Of a stretch of 64,000 nt of DNA, positions 6,994-16,074 are shown piece by piece. Each line of letters starts with the position of its first letter. The stretch's first letter is position 1. The stretch lies in NCBI GenBank assembly GCA_019635355.1, contig JAHBZQ010000001.1, forward strand, positions 4,588,001-4,652,000. Reading direction: 5' to 3'. Origin of the DNA: Rhizobacter sp. (lineage in GTDB: Bacteria > Pseudomonadota > Gammaproteobacteria > Burkholderiales > Burkholderiaceae_C). The position numbers and the translations under genes are program-made. The notes under the pieces were generated by a model that was given only the letters and a program-made list of their open reading frames with translations, had not been told where the DNA came from and made no database searches.

Positions 6994-9000
6994 ATGTCTT
7001 CCGCTTCCCTCGACCTGCAAACCCTCGTCTTCGGCCGCCTCGGCCCCGACGCGATCCCGCACGACCCGATCATCTGGGCCACCTTCGCCGTGGTGGCGCT
7101 CGGCGGCACCGCGCTCCTGGCCCTGATGACGCGCTACCGCGTGTGGGGCCCGCTGTGGCGCGACTGGCTCACCAGCATCGACCACAAGAAGATCGGCATC
7201 ATGTACATCGTGCTGGGCCTGGTGATGCTGCTGCGCGGCTTCGCCGACGCGCTGATGATGCGGCTCCAGCAGTCGATCGCCTTCGGCGACAACCTGGGCT
7301 ACCTGCCGCCGCACCACTACGACCAGATCTTCACGGCGCACGGCGTGATCATGATCTTCTTCGTGGCGATGCCGCTGGTCACCGGCTTCATGAATTACGT
7401 GGTGCCGCTGCAGATCGGCGCACGCGACGTGGCCTTCCCCTTCCTCAACAACTTCAGCTTCTGGATGACGGCCGGCGGCGCCGGGCTCACGATGGTCTCG
7501 CTCTTCGTCGGCGAGTTCGCGCGCACCGGCTGGCTGGCGTACCCGCCGCTGTCGGGCATCCTGCAGAGCCCGGGAGTCGGGGTCGACTACTACCTGTGGT
7601 CGCTACAGGTGGCGGGTGTGGGCACCACGCTTTCCGGCATCAACTTGATCGCCACCATCATCAAGATGCGTGCCCCCGGCATGACGATGATGAAGATGCC
7701 GGTGTTCACCTGGACTTCGCTCTGCACCAACATCCTGATCGTCGCCGCCTTCCCGGTGCTGACCGCGGTGCTGGCGCTGCTCTCGCTCGACCGTTACGTC
7801 GGCACGAACTTCTTCACGAACGACCTCGGCGGCAACGCCATGATGTACGTGAACCTGATCTGGATCTGGGGCCACCCCGAGGTCTACATCCTGATCCTCC
7901 CGTGCTTCGGCATCTTCTCGGAAGTGGTGTCGACCTTCAGCCGCAAGCGCCTCTTCGGCTATGCGTCGATGGTCTACGCGACCGTCGTGATCACCATCCT
8001 GTCGTACCTGGTGTGGCTGCACCACTTCTTCACGATGGGCTCGGGTGCGAGTGTGAACTCGTTCTTCGGCATCACGACGATGATCATCTCGATCCCCACG
8101 GGCGCGAAGATCTTCAACTGGCTCTTCACCATGTACCGCGGTCGCATCCAGTTCGACGTGCCGATGCTGTGGACGGTGGGCTTCATGGTCACCTTCGTGA
8201 TCGGGGGCATGACGGGCGTGCTGCTCGCGGTGCCGCCGGCCGACTTCGTGCTGCACAACAGCCTCTTCCTGATCGCGCACTTCCACAACGTGATCATCGG
8301 CGGCGTGCTCTTCGGTCTCTTCGCCGGCATCGTGTTCTGGTTCCCCAAGGCCTTCGGCTACAAGCTCGACCCGTTCTGGGGCAAGTGCTCGTTCTGGTTC
8401 TGGCAGATCGGCTTCTTCTTCGCCTTCATGCCGCTCTACGTGCTGGGCCTGATGGGTGTGACGCGCCGCATGAGCCACTTCGACGACCCTTCGCTGCAGA
8501 TCTGGTTCATCGTCGCCGCCTTCGGCGCCGTGCTGATCGCGCTTGGCATCGCCGCCTTCCTGATCCAGCTGGTGGTGAGCTACATGCGCCGCGACCAACT
8601 GCGCGACGTGACCGGCGACCCGTGGGACGGCCGCACCCTGGAATGGTCGACCTCCTCGCCGCCGCCGGCCTACAACTTCGCCTTCACGCCCGTCGTGCAC
8701 GACAACGACGCCTGGCACGACATGAAGCGCCGCGGTGCGCAGCGCCCGACCTCCGGCTTCAAGCCCATCCACATGCCGGCCAACACAGCCGCGGGCATCG
8801 TGATCGCCGGCCTGTCGACCGCGCTCGGCTTCGCGCTCATCTGGCACATGTGGATTCCGGCCGCGCTGCTCTTCGTGGCCACCATCGGCGCCACGATCTT
8901 CCACACCTTCAACTACAAGCGCGACTACTACATCCCGGCGGATGAAGTGACCCGCAGCGAAGACCAACGCACGCTCGCGCTGGCCACCGCGCGGGCTTGA
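6994..9000 (+). CDS. cyoB: cytochrome bo3-type quinol oxidase subunit I
   Basis: The 668-residue polytopic protein (E. coli CyoB has 663) is the catalytic haem-copper subunit. It reduces oxygen to water at a binuclear haem/CuB centre and pumps protons across the inner membrane. Visible landmarks are TSIDHKKIGIMYI at the start of the core, ITAHG-like FTAHGVIMIFF for the low-spin haem histidine, WGHPEVYILILP (the CuB histidine and the Tyr-linked helix) and LIAHFHNVIIGG for the haem histidines. The ATG lies 10 bp after cyoA. No internal damage was seen. Confidence 0.96.
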   Translation: MSSASLDLQTLVFGRLGPDAIPHDPIIWATFAVVALGGTALLALMTRYRVWGPLWRDWLTSIDHKKIGIMYIVLGLVMLLRGFADALMMRLQQSIAFGDNLGYLPPHHYDQIFTAHGVIMIFFVAMPLVTGFMNYVVPLQIGARDVAFPFLNNFSFWMTAGGAGLTMVSLFVGEFARTGWLAYPPLSGILQSPGVGVDYYLWSLQVAGVGTTLSGINLIATIIKMRAPGMTMMKMPVFTWTSLCTNILIVAAFPVLTAVLALLSLDRYVGTNFFTNDLGGNAMMYVNLIWIWGHPEVYILILPCFGIFSEVVSTFSRKRLFGYASMVYATVVITILSYLVWLHHFFTMGSGASVNSFFGITTMIISIPTGAKIFNWLFTMYRGRIQFDVPMLWTVGFMVTFVIGGMTGVLLAVPPADFVLHNSLFLIAHFHNVIIGGVLFGLFAGIVFWFPKAFGYKLDPFWGKCSFWFWQIGFFFAFMPLYVLGLMGVTRRMSHFDDPSLQIWFIVAAFGAVLIALGIAAFLIQLVVSYMRRDQLRDVTGDPWDGRTLEWSTSSPPPAYNFAFTPVVHDNDAWHDMKRRGAQRPTSGFKPIHMPANTAAGIVIAGLSTALGFALIWHMWIPAALLFVATIGATIFHTFNYKRDYYIPADEVTRSEDQRTLALATARA

Positions 9001-9013
9001 GGGCGACCCCACC

Positions 9014-9649
9014 ATGACGATGCTTCAACCCGCTCTCGCCACGGCTGGCGCCCAGGACGCGCCGGTCTTCTACGACAACGGCGACCACCACCCGCAGCAG
9101 GGCACGCTGCTCGGCTTCTGGCTCTACCTGATGAGCGACTGCCTCATCTTCGCCGTGCTCTTCGCCACCTACGCCGTGCTGGGTCGCTCGTATGCGGCCG
9201 GCCCGTCGGGTGCCGACCTGTTCGACCTGAACCTGGTCGCCATCAACACCGGCCTGCTGCTGCTGTCGTCCATCACCTATGGCTTCGCGATGATCGGTGC
9301 GCAGCACAAGCGCAAAGGCCAGGTGCTGGGCTGGCTCGCGATCACCGGCCTGCTGGGCCTGGGCTTCCTCGGCATCGAGTTGTATGAGTTCGCGCACCTC
9401 ATCCACCAAGGGGCGGGCCCGCAGCGCAGCGCCTTCCTGTCGGCTTTCTTCACGCTGGTCGGCACGCACGGCCTGCACGTCACCTTCGGCTGCATCTGGC
9501 TCGTGACGCTGATGGTGCAGGTGGGCAAGCACGGCCTCATCCCCGAGAACCAGCGCCGGCTGATGTGCCTGTCGATGTTTTGGCACTTCCTCGACGTCGT
9601 CTGGATCGGCGTCTTCACCTTCGTCTATCTGATGGGAGTGATGCCATGA
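9014..9649 (+). CDS. cyoC: cytochrome bo3-type quinol oxidase subunit III
   Basis: The 211-residue protein has five hydrophobic segments and the subunit III signature residues, for example GFWLYLMSDCLIFA near residue 35 and LVGTHGLHVTFG near 148-159. It is the small five-helix form typical of bo3 oxidases. It is a membrane-embedded stabilising subunit without redox centres. It starts 13 bp after cyoB and its stop overlaps the start of cyoD in an ATGA. Confidence 0.95.
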   Translation: MTMLQPALATAGAQDAPVFYDNGDHHPQQGTLLGFWLYLMSDCLIFAVLFATYAVLGRSYAAGPSGADLFDLNLVAINTGLLLLSSITYGFAMIGAQHKRKGQVLGWLAITGLLGLGFLGIELYEFAHLIHQGAGPQRSAFLSAFFTLVGTHGLHVTFGCIWLVTLMVQVGKHGLIPENQRRLMCLSMFWHFLDVVWIGVFTFVYLMGVMP

Positions 9650-10062
9650 GCGGCACACACGCAGGCACTCACGAGGAACTGGCGCACGGCGCGCACGACG
9701 CGGGTCACAGTGAAGACCATGCACACGGCGACGAGGGCTACCACTTCAGCGTCAAAGGCTACGTGATCGGCTTCCTGCTGGCGGTGGTGCTGACGGCCAT
9801 CCCGTTCTGGCTGGTGATGGGCAAGGTGCTGCCCTCACCGGGCCTCACGGCCGCGGTGATCCTCGGCTTCGCGGCGGTGCAGATCGTGGTGCACATGGTG
9901 TATTTCCTGCACATGAACTCGAAGATCGAAGGCGGCTGGTCGATGCTCGCGCTGATCTTCACCGGGGCGCTGGTGCTCATCATGCTGGCCGGTTCGATCT
10001 GGGTGATGTACCACCTGAACACCAACATGATGCCGGTGCACGACATGCGGAACATGCCATGA
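9646..10062 (+). CDS. cyoD: cytochrome bo3-type quinol oxidase subunit IV
   Basis: The 138-residue protein has three membrane helices starting at about residue 40 (KGYVIGFLLAVVLTAIPFW) and the family motif HMVYFLHMN. E. coli CyoD is 109 residues; the extra length here is a His/Asp/Glu-rich N-terminal tail (residues 1-32 with nine histidines), which could bind metal, though that is only a guess. Translation is likely coupled to cyoC through the 4-base overlap, and to the SURF1 gene through another one. Confidence 0.92.
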   Translation: MSGTHAGTHEELAHGAHDAGHSEDHAHGDEGYHFSVKGYVIGFLLAVVLTAIPFWLVMGKVLPSPGLTAAVILGFAAVQIVVHMVYFLHMNSKIEGGWSMLALIFTGALVLIMLAGSIWVMYHLNTNMMPVHDMRNMP

Positions 10063-10889
10063 CGACCACTTCCCTCCAGACGCCCGTCGACCACAGCGAC
10101 GACAACGAAGACTTCGACGCCAGCACCGCCTCGGCCCGCCCGGTGTTGTGGGTGACGCTGCTGCTCGCCGGCCTCTTCGCGCTGGCCGGCTTCGTGGCCC
10201 TCGGCATGTGGCAGGTCAACCGCCTCAACTGGAAGACCGAGCTGATCGAGCGCGTCGACCAGCGCGTGAAGGCCGCGCCGGTGGCCGCACCCGGCCCCGC
10301 CGAATGGGCCGGGTTGAGCGAGGCCAGCGCCGAGTACCGCCGCGTCACGCTGCGTGGCCGTTATGTGCATGAGCAAGAGACGCTGGTGCAGGCGATGACG
10401 GCACTCGGCAGCGGCTATTGGGTGCTCACGCCGATGCGCACCGAGCAGGGTTTCGTGGTGCTGGTCAACCGCGGCTTCGTGCCGCCCGACAAGCGCGACC
10501 CGGCCACCCGGCCCGTCGCCACGGGCGATGCGGTGCAGTCGGTGGAAGGGCTGCTGCGCATGTCGGAGCCGCGCGGCCGTGTGCTGCAGGACAACGACGC
10601 TGCCGCCAACCGCTGGTACTCGCGTGACGTGGCCGCCATCGCCGCCGCGCGCGGCGTGGGCGATGCGAAGTCGGTGGCCCCGTATTTCGTCGACGTGGCC
10701 GCGGCCAACGACGCGCCGCTCGACTGGCCGCGCCCCGGCCTCACCGTGCTGCACTTCAGCAACAATCACCTGATGTATGCACTGACGTGGTTCGTGCTCG
10801 CGGGCATGGTGGCGGCCGCGATCGCCTTTGCGGCGGTGGCGGAGATCCGTGCCTCGCGCCGCCGTGCCGCTGCGCAGCAGGGTGCCTGA
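10059..10889 (+). CDS. SURF1-family oxidase assembly protein
   Basis: The 276-residue protein has the SURF1 plan: one membrane helix near residues 27-50 (containing ALGMWQVNRLNWK), a long periplasmic domain with RRVTLRGRY and VLVNRGFVP, and a second membrane helix near the end after HLMYALTWF. SURF1 (Shy1) proteins help insert haem into haem-copper oxidases. Most are tied to aa3-type enzymes; here the gene overlaps cyoD by 4 bases, so it presumably serves the bo3 oxidase. The downstream kinase gene begins inside its 3' end. Confidence 0.9.
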   Translation: MTTTSLQTPVDHSDDNEDFDASTASARPVLWVTLLLAGLFALAGFVALGMWQVNRLNWKTELIERVDQRVKAAPVAAPGPAEWAGLSEASAEYRRVTLRGRYVHEQETLVQAMTALGSGYWVLTPMRTEQGFVVLVNRGFVPPDKRDPATRPVATGDAVQSVEGLLRMSEPRGRVLQDNDAAANRWYSRDVAAIAAARGVGDAKSVAPYFVDVAAANDAPLDWPRPGLTVLHFSNNHLMYALTWFVLAGMVAAAIAFAAVAEIRASRRRAAAQQGA

Positions 10890-12216
10890 GGCCGCACACG
10901 CCACGCCGGCGCAGGACGCCGGCCAGGCCCCCGAGAAACTCGCGGGCCGCAACAACCTCCTGCAGCTGATCCAGCTGCGCTGGCTCGCGGTGGCGGGCCA
11001 GCTCGCCACCATCCTGGTGGTGCACTTCGCGCTCGGCATCACGCTGCCGCTGCCCGAGATGCTCTCGCTGCTGGGCGCGCTCGCCGCCTTCAACCTCGCG
11101 TGCTGGCTGCGCAGCCGCACCGCACCGCGGGTGAGCGACACCGAGTTGCTCGGCGGGCTGCTGGTCGACGTCTCCATCCTGAGCGCCCAGCTGTATTACG
11201 CGGGCGGCGTCACCAACCCGTTCATCTTCCTGTACTTGCTGCAGGTGGCCGTGGCCTCGGTGATGCTGCGGCCGAGCTACGCGTGGACCATCGTCGGCGT
11301 GACGAGCGGGTGCTTCGTCGCGCTCACGCAGTGGTACCAGCCGCTCAAGCTCACCGGGCTCGACGCCGCGGCCCTGTCGGCGCCCTACATCGGCGGCCTG
11401 CTGCTGTGCTTTCTGCTCAACGCGGGGCTGCTGGTGGTCTTCATCGTGCGCATCGAGCGCAACCTGCGCCGGCGCGATGCCCGCCTGGCTGACCTGCGCC
11501 AGCGCGCCGCCGAAGAAGAGCACATCGTGCGCATGGGCCTGCTCGCCTCGGGCGCGGCGCACGAGCTGGGCACGCCGCTCGCCACGCTGTCGGTGATCCT
11601 CGGCGACTGGTCGCGCATGGCGCCGTTTGCCGCCGAGCCCGAGCTGCGCGAGGAGATCGAGGAGATGCAGATCCAGATCCAGCGCTGCAAGACCATCGTG
11701 AGCGGCATCCTGATGTCAGCGGGCGAGGCGCGCGGCGAGGCACCGGTGCAGACCACGCTGCACGCCTTCCTCGACGACCTCGTGTCGCACTGGCGCCGCA
11801 CGCGCGCCGCGGAGGGCCTGCACCATGAGCGCATCGACGTGCCCGACCTGCCGATGATTTCCGACTTCGCGCTGCGCCAGATGATCGACAACGTGCTCGA
11901 CAACGCCCTCGAAGCGGCGCCTCACGCCGCGCCACGGCTCATCGCGCAGTGCGAGCACGACGAGCTGGTGCTGCGCGTGCAGGACGAAGGCCCCGGCTTC
12001 GCGCCCGGCATGCTCGAGCGCTTCGGCAAGCCCTACCAGTCGAGCAAGGGGCGGGCAGGGGGCGGGCTCGGGCTCTTCCTGTCGGTGAACGTGGCCCGCT
12101 CGCTGGGCGGGCGCATCAGTGCGCGCAACCGGATCGAGGTTGGCGCCGAAGTGGAGATCCGCCTGCCGCTCGCGGCCTTGGCCCCCGCTGAGGACAATGC
12201 GCCCGATGAGCACTGA
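10882..12216 (+). CDS. regB: redox-sensing histidine kinase, RegB/PrrB type
   Basis: The roughly 444-residue protein has six hydrophobic segments followed by a kinase core. It contains GGVTNPF at 108-114, the ubiquinone-binding heptapeptide GGxxNPF of RegB, the H-box AAHELGTPLATL with His227, a cysteine at 269 (QRCKTIV) at the place of the redox-active RegB cysteine, and an ATPase domain with NVLDNALEAA and GGGLGLFLS. RegB senses the quinone pool and oxygen and phosphorylates RegA. The start is uncertain: GTG codons at 10864 and 10882 and a more upstream ATG at 10828 are all in frame and overlap the SURF1 gene. The position after cyoABCD suggests feedback from respiration on the oxidase. Confidence 0.87.
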   Translation: MPEAAHATPAQDAGQAPEKLAGRNNLLQLIQLRWLAVAGQLATILVVHFALGITLPLPEMLSLLGALAAFNLACWLRSRTAPRVSDTELLGGLLVDVSILSAQLYYAGGVTNPFIFLYLLQVAVASVMLRPSYAWTIVGVTSGCFVALTQWYQPLKLTGLDAAALSAPYIGGLLLCFLLNAGLLVVFIVRIERNLRRRDARLADLRQRAAEEEHIVRMGLLASGAAHELGTPLATLSVILGDWSRMAPFAAEPELREEIEEMQIQIQRCKTIVSGILMSAGEARGEAPVQTTLHAFLDDLVSHWRRTRAAEGLHHERIDVPDLPMISDFALRQMIDNVLDNALEAAPHAAPRLIAQCEHDELVLRVQDEGPGFAPGMLERFGKPYQSSKGRAGGGLGLFLSVNVARSLGGRISARNRIEVGAEVEIRLPLAALAPAEDNAPDEH

Positions 12217-12757
12217 AGACAACGTGCCCGACCCGCTGCTGCTCATCGTCGAAGACGACGATGCGTTTGCGCGCACGCTGGTGCGCTCGTTCGAGCGGCG
12301 CGGCTACCAGGTGCTGCGCGCGACCAGCCTCGACGACGTGCGCGCGCTGCTGGCCGAACAGACGCCCGAGTTCGCCGTGGTCGACCTGCGGCTCGCCGGG
12401 GGCGCCTCGGGGCTCGCGTGCGTGCAGGTGCTGCACGAGCACGACCCGACCACCGTGATCGTGGTGCTCACCGGCTACGCGAGCATCGCCACCGCGGTCG
12501 AGGCCATCAAGCTCGGCGCTCGCCACTACCTCGCCAAGCCGGCCAACACCGACGACATCGAAGCTGCCTTCGAACGCGAGCAGGGCGACGCCGGGGTCGA
12601 GCTGACCGAGCGCACCACCTCCATCAAGACCCTGGAGTGGGAGCGCATCCACGAGACCCTCGCCGAGACCGGCTTCAACATCTCGGAGACGGCCCGACGG
12701 CTGGGCATGCACCGGCGCACCCTCGCCCGCAAGCTGGAAAAGCAGCGCATCAAATAG
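12206..12757 (+). CDS. regA: response regulator, RegA/PrrA type
   Basis: The 183-residue protein has a receiver domain (acidic VEDDD at 15-19, phospho-acceptor Asp60 in VVDLRLAGG, Lys in LAKPAN) and a short Fis-type helix-turn-helix at the C-terminus (NISETARRLGMHRRTLARKL). This compact layout is that of RegA/PrrA/ActR, global regulators of oxygen-dependent energy metabolism. It overlaps the regB 3' end by 11 bases. An in-frame ATG at 12197 is an alternative start. It probably completes the cyo transcription unit. Confidence 0.9.
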   Translation: MSTEDNVPDPLLLIVEDDDAFARTLVRSFERRGYQVLRATSLDDVRALLAEQTPEFAVVDLRLAGGASGLACVQVLHEHDPTTVIVVLTGYASIATAVEAIKLGARHYLAKPANTDDIEAAFEREQGDAGVELTERTTSIKTLEWERIHETLAETGFNISETARRLGMHRRTLARKLEKQRIK

Positions 12758-12855
12758 CCCTTCCGGTGGGTGGCATGTTGGCGACAGCCTCGCCGGATCG
12801 CGCTTCCTACACTGCGCCTCTTTCCCATCCCATTTGGGCCACAGAGGAGACCTGC

Positions 12856-14004
12856 ATGAGCACCCCCACCATCCCCGCCACCGCGCTGCAACTGCGCTCG
12901 CTCGTCAAGAAGAGCGGCGAACTCGAACTCTCGCTGCAAAGCGTGCCCGTGCCACAGCCGGCCGACGACGAGGTGCTGGTGCGCGTGGAAGCCACGCCGA
13001 TCAACCCGTCGGACCTGGCGCTGCTCTTCGGCCTGGCCGACATGTCGACCGCCAAGGCGTCCGGCACCGCCGCCAACCCGGTGATCACCGCCCAGGTGCC
13101 CGAGAAGATGATGCGTGGCCTCGCTGCCCGACTGGATGAGTCGATGCCCGTCGGCAACGAAGGCGCCGGCACGGTGGTGAAGGCCGGCTCGTCGCCGGAA
13201 GCGCAGGCGCTGGTCGGCAAGACGGTCGCCATCCTCGGCGGCGCGATGTACGGGCAATACCGCGCCGTGAAGGCCAAGCAGGCCCTGCTGCTGCCGGCCG
13301 GCACCACCGCGGCCGAAGGCGCGTCGTGCTTCGTCAACCCGCTCACCTCGCTGTCGATGACCGAAGTGATGCGCCGTGAAGGCCACAAGGCGCTGGTGCA
13401 CACCGCCGCGGCGTCGAACCTCGGCCAGATGCTCAACAAGATCTGCATGAAAGACGGCATCGCGCTCGTCAACATCGTGCGCAAGCCCGAGCAGGCCGAG
13501 ATCCTGAAGAAGATCGGCGCCAAGTACATCGTCGACTCGAGCAGCCCGAGCTTCATGGAAGACCTCACCAAGGCGCTCATCGAGACCGGCGCCACCCTGT
13601 GCTTCGATGCCATCGGCGGCGGCAAGCTCGCCAGCCAGGTGCTCACGGCGATGGAAGCGGCGGCCAACGCCAACGCCAAGGAATACAGCCGCTACGGCTC
13701 CAACGTGCACAAGCAGGTCTACATCTACGGCGGCCTGGACCGCGGCCCGACGGAGCTGACCCGCAGCTTCGGCATGCAGTGGGGCGTGGGCGGCTGGCTC
13801 TTGACGCCCTTCCTGCAGAAGATCGGCTTCGCCGACGCGCAGAAGCTGCGCGAGCGTGTGGCCGCTGAACTCAAGACGACCTTCGCCAGCCACTACACCC
13901 GCGAGGTGTCGCTGGCCGAAGCGCTGTCGCTGGAGGCGATCAACGCCTACGGCAAGCAGGCGACGGGCACCAAGTACCTGATCACGCCGCAGAAGGGGCT
14001 GTGA
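12856..14004 (+). CDS. zinc-free MDR-family dehydrogenase / quinone reductase-like
   Basis: The 382-residue protein has a GroES-like N-terminal domain (EVLVRVEATPINPSDLALLFG) and a Rossmann domain (ALVHTAAASNLGQMLNKIC). It lacks the usual structural-zinc cysteine cluster, so it belongs to the medium-chain dehydrogenase/reductase superfamily close to quinone or enoyl reductases. NAD(P)H-dependent reduction of a quinone or enone is plausible; the substrate is not visible. The ATG follows AGAGGAGACC. It appears to be a single-gene unit after regA, with 98 bp in between. Confidence 0.8.
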   Translation: MSTPTIPATALQLRSLVKKSGELELSLQSVPVPQPADDEVLVRVEATPINPSDLALLFGLADMSTAKASGTAANPVITAQVPEKMMRGLAARLDESMPVGNEGAGTVVKAGSSPEAQALVGKTVAILGGAMYGQYRAVKAKQALLLPAGTTAAEGASCFVNPLTSLSMTEVMRREGHKALVHTAAASNLGQMLNKICMKDGIALVNIVRKPEQAEILKKIGAKYIVDSSSPSFMEDLTKALIETGATLCFDAIGGGKLASQVLTAMEAAANANAKEYSRYGSNVHKQVYIYGGLDRGPTELTRSFGMQWGVGGWLLTPFLQKIGFADAQKLRERVAAELKTTFASHYTREVSLAEALSLEAINAYGKQATGTKYLITPQKGL

Positions 14005-14027
14005 GCAGGGGCTGAGAGCACGCGCGC

Positions 14028-15989
14028 TCAGCGCACGTTGGCGGGCTTTTCGTCGCCGCGTGCCGAGCGCAGCCAGTACTTCAGGGTGGCCTCGGTCGGG
14101 ATGTAGAGGCGCAGCTTGAAGCCTTTGCCGAGGCGGTCGTCGGCGGCGAGTTCGCCGTCGTCGATGCCCTTCGCGTTGTAGCCGAGCGCGAGCACGATCT
14201 TGCGCTTCATCTGCACGGACAGCTCGGCCCCGTAGCCGCGCTGCACGCCGTAGAACTCGTCTTTCCAGTGCGCGACGTGGAAGCCGAAGCGCCAGCGCCT
14301 GTCGAGCTGGTAGGTGGGGCGCAGCACGTAGAGGTCGGTGATGCGCTGCGCGCCCGCCTGGAACGACTCGTCGCGGTCCCAGCGGCGTGAGCCGCGCAGC
14401 AGCAGGTCGATCTTGTCGGTCGGCTGGTATTCGAATTCACCGAAGGCGATGCGGGCGCGGCGCTTTGCGGCACCCGCTGTCGTCACACCGTCCTGCTGCG
14501 GCTCGCGCGCCAGCACGGTGAAGCGCCAGAAGGTGCTGAGCTTGCGCTCTTCGGGTTCCTGCCAGCCCAGGCCCATGCTGGCGTCACCGGAGACGACCGG
14601 AATCTCGCCCGCCACCGTCGACTTCAGCTCGGTCGCGCTGGCGCGGGTGACGAAGAGCATGTTCTCCCCCACGCGCTGCGTGTAGTCGGCGCTGGCGAAG
14701 TCGCTGTTGCGCACCGGCGTGCGCACGGCCTGCAACTCGGTGCCGAGTGCGCGGTGGGGGAAGTCGTTGTGCTGGATGCGCAGGTCGAAAAGCGTCGAGC
14801 GCAGTGCGTCGCCCGCGACCGGAATGCCCGATTCGATGAGCGACTGCGATTCCCACTTCGGCGCCAGCGTGTGGGTGTGGCGCCAGCCGACCACGAGCAG
14901 CGCGTCGTCGTCCGACGCCAGGCTCTGGTGGCGCACCTGCGCGTAGACCATGCCGTCTTTCGAGCCTTCGGGGATCTCGCCGCCGATCACCCGCTTGTAG
15001 GTGGTGCGCTCGTCGACCCCGGTAGACGACAGCAGCCCGAGCTGCGGCGCTTCGCGCCAGTACACGCGCGAGCCGCTCCAAGCGCCACCGGGGCGGTAAT
15101 CGGCGCCGAACTCGGTGCGCGCGTCGGCCAGTCGCTCGTCGCCCGGCGCCATCTCGGGCTTGATGGCGCGCTGGTGCTGAGCGCTGAACGCGAGGCCGGG
15201 GGCGGCTTCCCACTGGGCCTGCACGCCACCGAAGTTGGCCTTCGGTTGGCGGTCGGACCACGGCTCGCGCAGGCCCCGGTCTTCCAGTTCGGCGTGGTGC
15301 ACGAAGCCTTCCACCCACAGGTCGCGCGGGCCGTAGCGCAGGCCGAGTTGCGCATCGGTGCGGGCGACGTTGAGGGTGTCGTCATGCAGGTGCCGGCCGC
15401 TCGTCTGCAGCGAAAAGCCGTGGCCGAGCGTGGTGCCGATGGAGCCGCCGTTCTCGAGGCCGGTGCCGTCGTGCTGGTTGTAGAAGCGCACGTCGTTGAT
15501 CTTGCCGGCGTGCGTCAGCTCGTAGGTGCGCGAGGGCCGCCCCGCGGCCGGGATGCCGGTGCCGGCGTTGTTGAGCAGGCCGGTCTGGCGTTCGTCGAGC
15601 GAGAGCATCCAGCGCTTGCCGAGGTCCACCGTCTTCTTCTGGCCGAAGACGCGGTAGCGCCGCTCGTAGTTGGGGCCGAGGGCGTCGACCAGCAGCTCGT
15701 TGAGGAACTCCTCCCAGGAGTCGAGCGTGTCTTCCACGCGCTGCTTGAGCTTGTCGACCGGGCCGGTTTCGCTTTCGGGCACCGATTCGGGAGTGGTCGA
15801 GTCGGCCGGCAGCGTGGGGGCCGAGGCCGCAGGCTCCGCCGGGGAGGGCGGCACGGGGGGAGCGGCTGGGGCTGGCTCTTGCGCCGCCGCCAAGGCACAC
15901 AGCCCTGCAGCGAGGGCCAGGACGAGTGCGCGTGGGGCGGATCGGAGCATGAACATGGCGCGCAGTGTCGCAGTGGTCGCCCTTTTCAT
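14028..15989 (-). CDS. predicted outer-membrane beta-barrel protein, unknown function
   Basis: The 653-residue protein has an N-terminal signal peptide (ALVLALAAGLCALAAAQ), an Ala/Pro/Ser-rich linker of about 40 residues, a short helical part (VDKLKQRVEDTLDSWEEF) and then some 500 residues of alternating aromatic/polar strands with repeated segments such as LGLRYGPRDLWVEGF and RWRFGFHVAHWK, as expected for a beta-barrel. I do not recognise the family. The start is uncertain: ATGs complementary to 15954-15956 and 15948-15950 give a shorter signal peptide and may be correct. It diverges from argB and is probably transcribed alone. Confidence 0.7.
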   Translation of the reverse strand: MKRATTATLRAMFMLRSAPRALVLALAAGLCALAAAQEPAPAAPPVPPSPAEPAASAPTLPADSTTPESVPESETGPVDKLKQRVEDTLDSWEEFLNELLVDALGPNYERRYRVFGQKKTVDLGKRWMLSLDERQTGLLNNAGTGIPAAGRPSRTYELTHAGKINDVRFYNQHDGTGLENGGSIGTTLGHGFSLQTSGRHLHDDTLNVARTDAQLGLRYGPRDLWVEGFVHHAELEDRGLREPWSDRQPKANFGGVQAQWEAAPGLAFSAQHQRAIKPEMAPGDERLADARTEFGADYRPGGAWSGSRVYWREAPQLGLLSSTGVDERTTYKRVIGGEIPEGSKDGMVYAQVRHQSLASDDDALLVVGWRHTHTLAPKWESQSLIESGIPVAGDALRSTLFDLRIQHNDFPHRALGTELQAVRTPVRNSDFASADYTQRVGENMLFVTRASATELKSTVAGEIPVVSGDASMGLGWQEPEERKLSTFWRFTVLAREPQQDGVTTAGAAKRRARIAFGEFEYQPTDKIDLLLRGSRRWDRDESFQAGAQRITDLYVLRPTYQLDRRWRFGFHVAHWKDEFYGVQRGYGAELSVQMKRKIVLALGYNAKGIDDGELAADDRLGKGFKLRLYIPTEATLKYWLRSARGDEKPANVR

Positions 15990-16074
15990 CTGTAGGAGGA
16001 CGTCGCGCGCCGGCCGCAGCGAAACGGTCGACCCCTACAATTTGCCGCATCCAACTCTCCTCACCGCGCCGCCC

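Noticed and set aside
5874..9649. Cytochrome c oxidase (aa3 type)
   Set aside because: Subunit II lacks the CuA ligands and the order cyoABCD with a bo3-type subunit IV shows a quinol oxidase.
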